64,000 nucleotides of DNA. It comes from Carboxylicivirga sp964602515. GTDB taxonomy: Bacteria > Bacteroidota > Bacteroidia > Bacteroidales > Marinilabiliaceae. A program made the translations under genes and the position numbers. Shown piece by piece: positions 61,634 through 64,000 of this stretch (position 1 is the first letter of the stretch; each line of letters opens with the position of its first letter). Below the pieces are notes generated by a model. It saw only the letters and a program-made list of their open reading frames with translations, had not been told where the DNA came from and searched no databases. The stretch spans positions 1 to 64,000 of the forward strand of contig CAZRRJ010000007.1 in NCBI GenBank assembly GCA_964602515.1, written 5' to 3'.

Positions 61634-62866
61634 ATGCAATATAAAATAAGCCTGCAGCACACCCCACATAAGATTCAAATCAATTTACCTTCATCCAAAA
61701 GTATAAGTAACCGACTTTTACTTTTAAGTGCTTTAAGTTATAGCCCGTACGAAATTAAAAATCTATCAGATAGTGATGATACACGGGTCATGTTAAATGT
61801 TTTAAACTCAAACACCAATACATTTGACGTTGGTGCTGCCGGAACCTCTATGCGTTTTCTTACTGCTTTTTTGTCTAAGATTGTTGGCGAATGGACGCTA
61901 ACAGGATCTGAACGCATGAAGCAACGCCCAATAAAACCCCTGGTTGATGCGCTTAATCAACTGGGGGCTAAAATTGAGTATATCGAAAAAGAAGGCTTCC
62001 CACCATTACGTATTTTTGGAAGTAACCTTGAGGGGGGCGAACTTGAGCTACCGGGAAATGTTAGCAGCCAATATATTTCTGCTTTATTAATGATTGCTCC
62101 AACCATTAAAAACGGCTTACGTTTAACACTTACCGGAGACATCATCTCCCGGCCATATCTTGAAATGACACTTTCATTAATGAAGGAGTTTGGTATTACC
62201 AGCCATTGGAAAGAAAATATTATTACCATACCCGAAGGAAAGTATGAACCTAAAGTAACTACTGCTGAATCAGACTGGAGTGCTGCAAGTTACTGGTATG
62301 AAATTGTGGCAATGAACCCAGAATTAGAAGTAACATTAAAAGGTCTTAAAAAATATAGCCTGCAAGGCGACTCTAATGTACAGCAAATTTTTGAATCATT
62401 GGGAGTGAAAACAAAGTTCTCTAAGAAAGGTGTAATATTAAATTATTCGGGTAAGCAAACCAAGCTGCTTAAATATAACTTTATTAACGAGCCTGATTTA
62501 GCTCAAACACTAGCTGTTAGTTGCTGTTTACTTAAAATTCCGTTCCATTTTACCGGTCTTCAAACTCTAAAAATAAAAGAAACCGATCGCATAACAGCAT
62601 TAATTAATGAACTGAATAAACTGGGTTATAAATTAGAAAGTAACCAAACTGATGATTTAAGCTGGGATGGTAATTTTATTTCTAAATCAGATAACGCACC
62701 TGTAACCATCAACACTTATAAAGATCATCGCATGGCCATGGCTTTTGCTCCGGCTGCTTTTAAACATCCTAATTTAGTTATAGATGACCCAATGGTTATT
62801 ACAAAATCTTACTCCAACTATTGGGAAGATGTTAAACAAGCCGGCCTTTTAAACAAATTAATATAA
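61634..62866 (+). CDS. aroA: 3-phosphoshikimate 1-carboxyvinyltransferase (EPSP synthase)
   Basis: 410 residues, slightly shorter than the usual 427. Motifs in order: INLPSSKSISNRLLLLSALS (shikimate-3-phosphate site), FDVGAAGTSMRFLTAFLS (PEP-site loop; classic form LGNAGTAMRPL), LTGSERMKQRPIKPLVDAL, GNVSSQYISALLM, and the late INTYKDHRMAMAFAPAA. The loop differs from the glyphosate-sensitive E. coli consensus, as is common in Bacteroidota; no resistance claim is made. It joins PEP to shikimate-3-phosphate. Last gene of the aroB-aroA unit. Confidence 0.95.
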   Translation: MQYKISLQHTPHKIQINLPSSKSISNRLLLLSALSYSPYEIKNLSDSDDTRVMLNVLNSNTNTFDVGAAGTSMRFLTAFLSKIVGEWTLTGSERMKQRPIKPLVDALNQLGAKIEYIEKEGFPPLRIFGSNLEGGELELPGNVSSQYISALLMIAPTIKNGLRLTLTGDIISRPYLEMTLSLMKEFGITSHWKENIITIPEGKYEPKVTTAESDWSAASYWYEIVAMNPELEVTLKGLKKYSLQGDSNVQQIFESLGVKTKFSKKGVILNYSGKQTKLLKYNFINEPDLAQTLAVSCCLLKIPFHFTGLQTLKIKETDRITALINELNKLGYKLESNQTDDLSWDGNFISKSDNAPVTINTYKDHRMAMAFAPAAFKHPNLVIDDPMVITKSYSNYWEDVKQAGLLNKLI

Positions 62867-62904
62867 AAAAAAGAAGCGCCTCATTTGAACGCTTCCTTTC
62901 TTTT
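62865..62904. terminator. Terminator between convergent genes
   Basis: GAAGCG/CGCTTC stem around an 11-base loop that contains TCA/TGA pairs, with an A run before and a T-rich run after. It serves aroA on the plus strand and the small secreted protein gene on the minus strand. Confidence 0.75.
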
Positions 62905-62921
62905 ATACTCAACAATACCTG

Positions 62922-63398
62922 TTAGTCACCCTCTGTTGGTACAATTATTGGCATACTTTCATTTAAAGAAGCTGCTATTTGTATATAAATATAGCCATCA
63001 ATCTGGTAAAACTGGGAGGCTACTTTCACCCCTAATTTTTTCTTAAGAATCTTATAATATTTCATTCGAATAGCCTGCCGCTTTTTTAAAATCTTACTCA
63101 AGGACATAATCTTACTATCCAGTTCATCTTCGGTTATCTCACCTTCTTTTTGAATAACATTTTTAATCAGCTCAACACGCTGTTCACTGACAGGTTTTAA
63201 TTCTTCATTATAATCATCATATGTAGCCCAAAAAACCTCAGCTTCCGAAGTCGCTAACTTAATATTCTGGGCAAAAAACACTTTTACTTCTGATTTTAAT
63301 ATCGATCCAATCAAGCTCATTTCCTGCTCTGTAACCTGGGCTTTAGATAATGATGTCGCAAACAAACCAAATATCAGTAAAACCAATAATTTTCTCAT
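62922..63398 (-). CDS. Small secreted helical protein, Spy/CpxP-like in layout
   Basis: 158 residues with a signal peptide (MRKLLVLLIFGLFATSLSKA). The mature part is nearly all helix and highly charged (EAEVFWATYDDYNEELKPVS, EDELDSKIMSLSKILKKRQA, IRMKYYKILKKKLGVKVASQ). The arrangement of long amphipathic helices and the K-x-x-x-R-x-K-Y-x-x-I-L pattern recall periplasmic Spy/CpxP-like or LTxxQ proteins, but the LTxxQ motif itself is absent. The function is unknown. It is convergent with aroA and divergent from the lipoprotein gene at 63601. Confidence 0.7.
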   Translation of the reverse strand: MRKLLVLLIFGLFATSLSKAQVTEQEMSLIGSILKSEVKVFFAQNIKLATSEAEVFWATYDDYNEELKPVSEQRVELIKNVIQKEGEITEDELDSKIMSLSKILKKRQAIRMKYYKILKKKLGVKVASQFYQIDGYIYIQIAASLNESMPIIVPTEGD

Positions 63399-63428
63399 AA
63401 TTATATTTCGTTATAGTTTATATGTATA

Positions 63429-63436
63429 CAAAACTA
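63429..63436 (-). promoter_or_regulatory. Putative -7 box for the secreted helical protein gene
   Basis: TAGTTTTG on the minus strand, 30 bases before the start codon. The -33 box is not evident. Confidence 0.5.
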
Positions 63437-63554
63437 AACTAAAATCATCATATATTTGTTCTTCAACAGATGCAATTATTTAGCAAAGAAATTTGGAGAG
63501 ATTTTTGCATTCAAAATAACTCAAATCTATAAATAATAGTTAAATAACCAATAG

Positions 63555-63562
63555 TATTTTTG
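63555..63562 (+). promoter_or_regulatory. Putative -7 box for the DUF4136-like gene
   Basis: TATTTTTG on the plus strand, 38 bases before the start codon at 63601. No clear -33 box. Confidence 0.5.
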
Positions 63563-63600
63563 ACTATGTCATCGCACCTAAAAAACAATTTAAATATCGC

Positions 63601-64000
63601 ATGAAAACAAAAGTAAATTTTCTATTAGTAATCGTCTTGACCCTTGTGGTTTACGCATGTTATCCCGGAGGCGCTGAGTATGTTGAGGAACTGGATACAT
63701 CAATATCAAAGTTTGACAAAGCATATAGCTGGAACGATCTGAATGGTAAGACCTACTCATTACCGACCAATATTATGCACGTGAAAAATGGTGAAGAAGT
63801 TGACCCTCCAAAGGAAGGCCCTCATGACAAAGATATTCTTAAACAGATAAAATCTGAACTTGACGCATTGGGCATGGTTGATGCTACAACAACGGCACAG
63901 GATACCACCATTGCTCTTGTGATAGTCATTATTGAACAAAACAACTCCGGAGCTGCCTGGATTCCAGGTGGTGGCTGGTGGGGAGGTTACTATCCTGGTT
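63601..64000 (+). CDS. DUF4136-like lipoprotein, cut by the window end
   Basis: 133 codons are present and the frame is open at the window end. Lipoprotein signal MKTKVNFLLVIVLTLVVYAC, lipid on Cys20. Mature part has SISKFDKAYSWNDLNGKTYS, HDKDILKQIKSELDALGMVD and the tail NNSGAAWIPGGGWWGGYYPG, which fits the DUF4136 pattern (a compact domain with a short Gly/Trp-rich insertion). Members sit in the outer membrane; their function is not known. The remainder lies downstream of the window. Confidence 0.7.
   Translation, partial: MKTKVNFLLVIVLTLVVYACYPGGAEYVEELDTSISKFDKAYSWNDLNGKTYSLPTNIMHVKNGEEVDPPKEGPHDKDILKQIKSELDALGMVDATTTAQDTTIALVIVIIEQNNSGAAWIPGGGWWGGYYPG

Overview
The window comes from a low-GC member of the Bacteroidota, most likely a free-living, gliding-type Bacteroidia or relative. 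The evidence is a SusC/SusD pair, several promoters of the Bacteroidota type (TTTG, about 19-20 nt, TAnnTTTG), a Na+-translocating NADH:quinone reductase operon, and type IX secretion (T9SS) parts: a plug-type protein, a PorP/SprF protein and a 6452-residue adhesin with a type B sorting domain. No rRNA, tRNA or CRISPR was seen.

Region 1 (1-5.1 kb) is an accessory, decayed zone. It holds an internally deleted REP-associated transposase, two matching REP-like palindromes, a toxin-tail-like ORF with a small membrane protein, the tail of a lost XRE regulator, an intact XRE-antitoxin-toxin operon with a clear promoter and operator, a 56-bp repeat present twice, a possible 44-residue membrane peptide, and an EreA/ChaN-like gene split at an A9 tract.

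Region 2 (5.1-21 kb) is carbohydrate use. It has a secreted esterase, a membrane-bound AraC regulator, and a polysaccharide utilisation locus on the minus strand: TPR/HTH regulator, GH63-like glucosidase, GH2 beta-galactosidase, a two-gene LysO-type exporter, SusC, SusD. Between the AraC gene and the locus lie four palindromes spaced exactly 22 bp apart.

Region 3 (21-30.8 kb) is core energy metabolism: nqrABCDEF (minus), a divergent T9SS plug protein, and 1-pyrroline-5-carboxylate dehydrogenase.

Region 4 (30.8-34.2 kb) is a second accessory patch bounded by identical 22-bp direct repeats. It carries a zinc-metalloprotease lipoprotein gene broken by an in-frame TAG and a frameshift, plus a small lipoprotein.

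Region 5 (34.2-57.8 kb) holds a DivIC-like protein, a small membrane protein, a GT2 glycosyltransferase and an OmpH-like chaperone. These are followed by the sprB/sprF-like pair, whose adhesin gene alone takes 19.4 kb.

Region 6 (57.8-64 kb) holds dprA, a two-gene envelope operon, aroB-aroA of the shikimate pathway, a small secreted helical protein and a lipoprotein cut by the window end.
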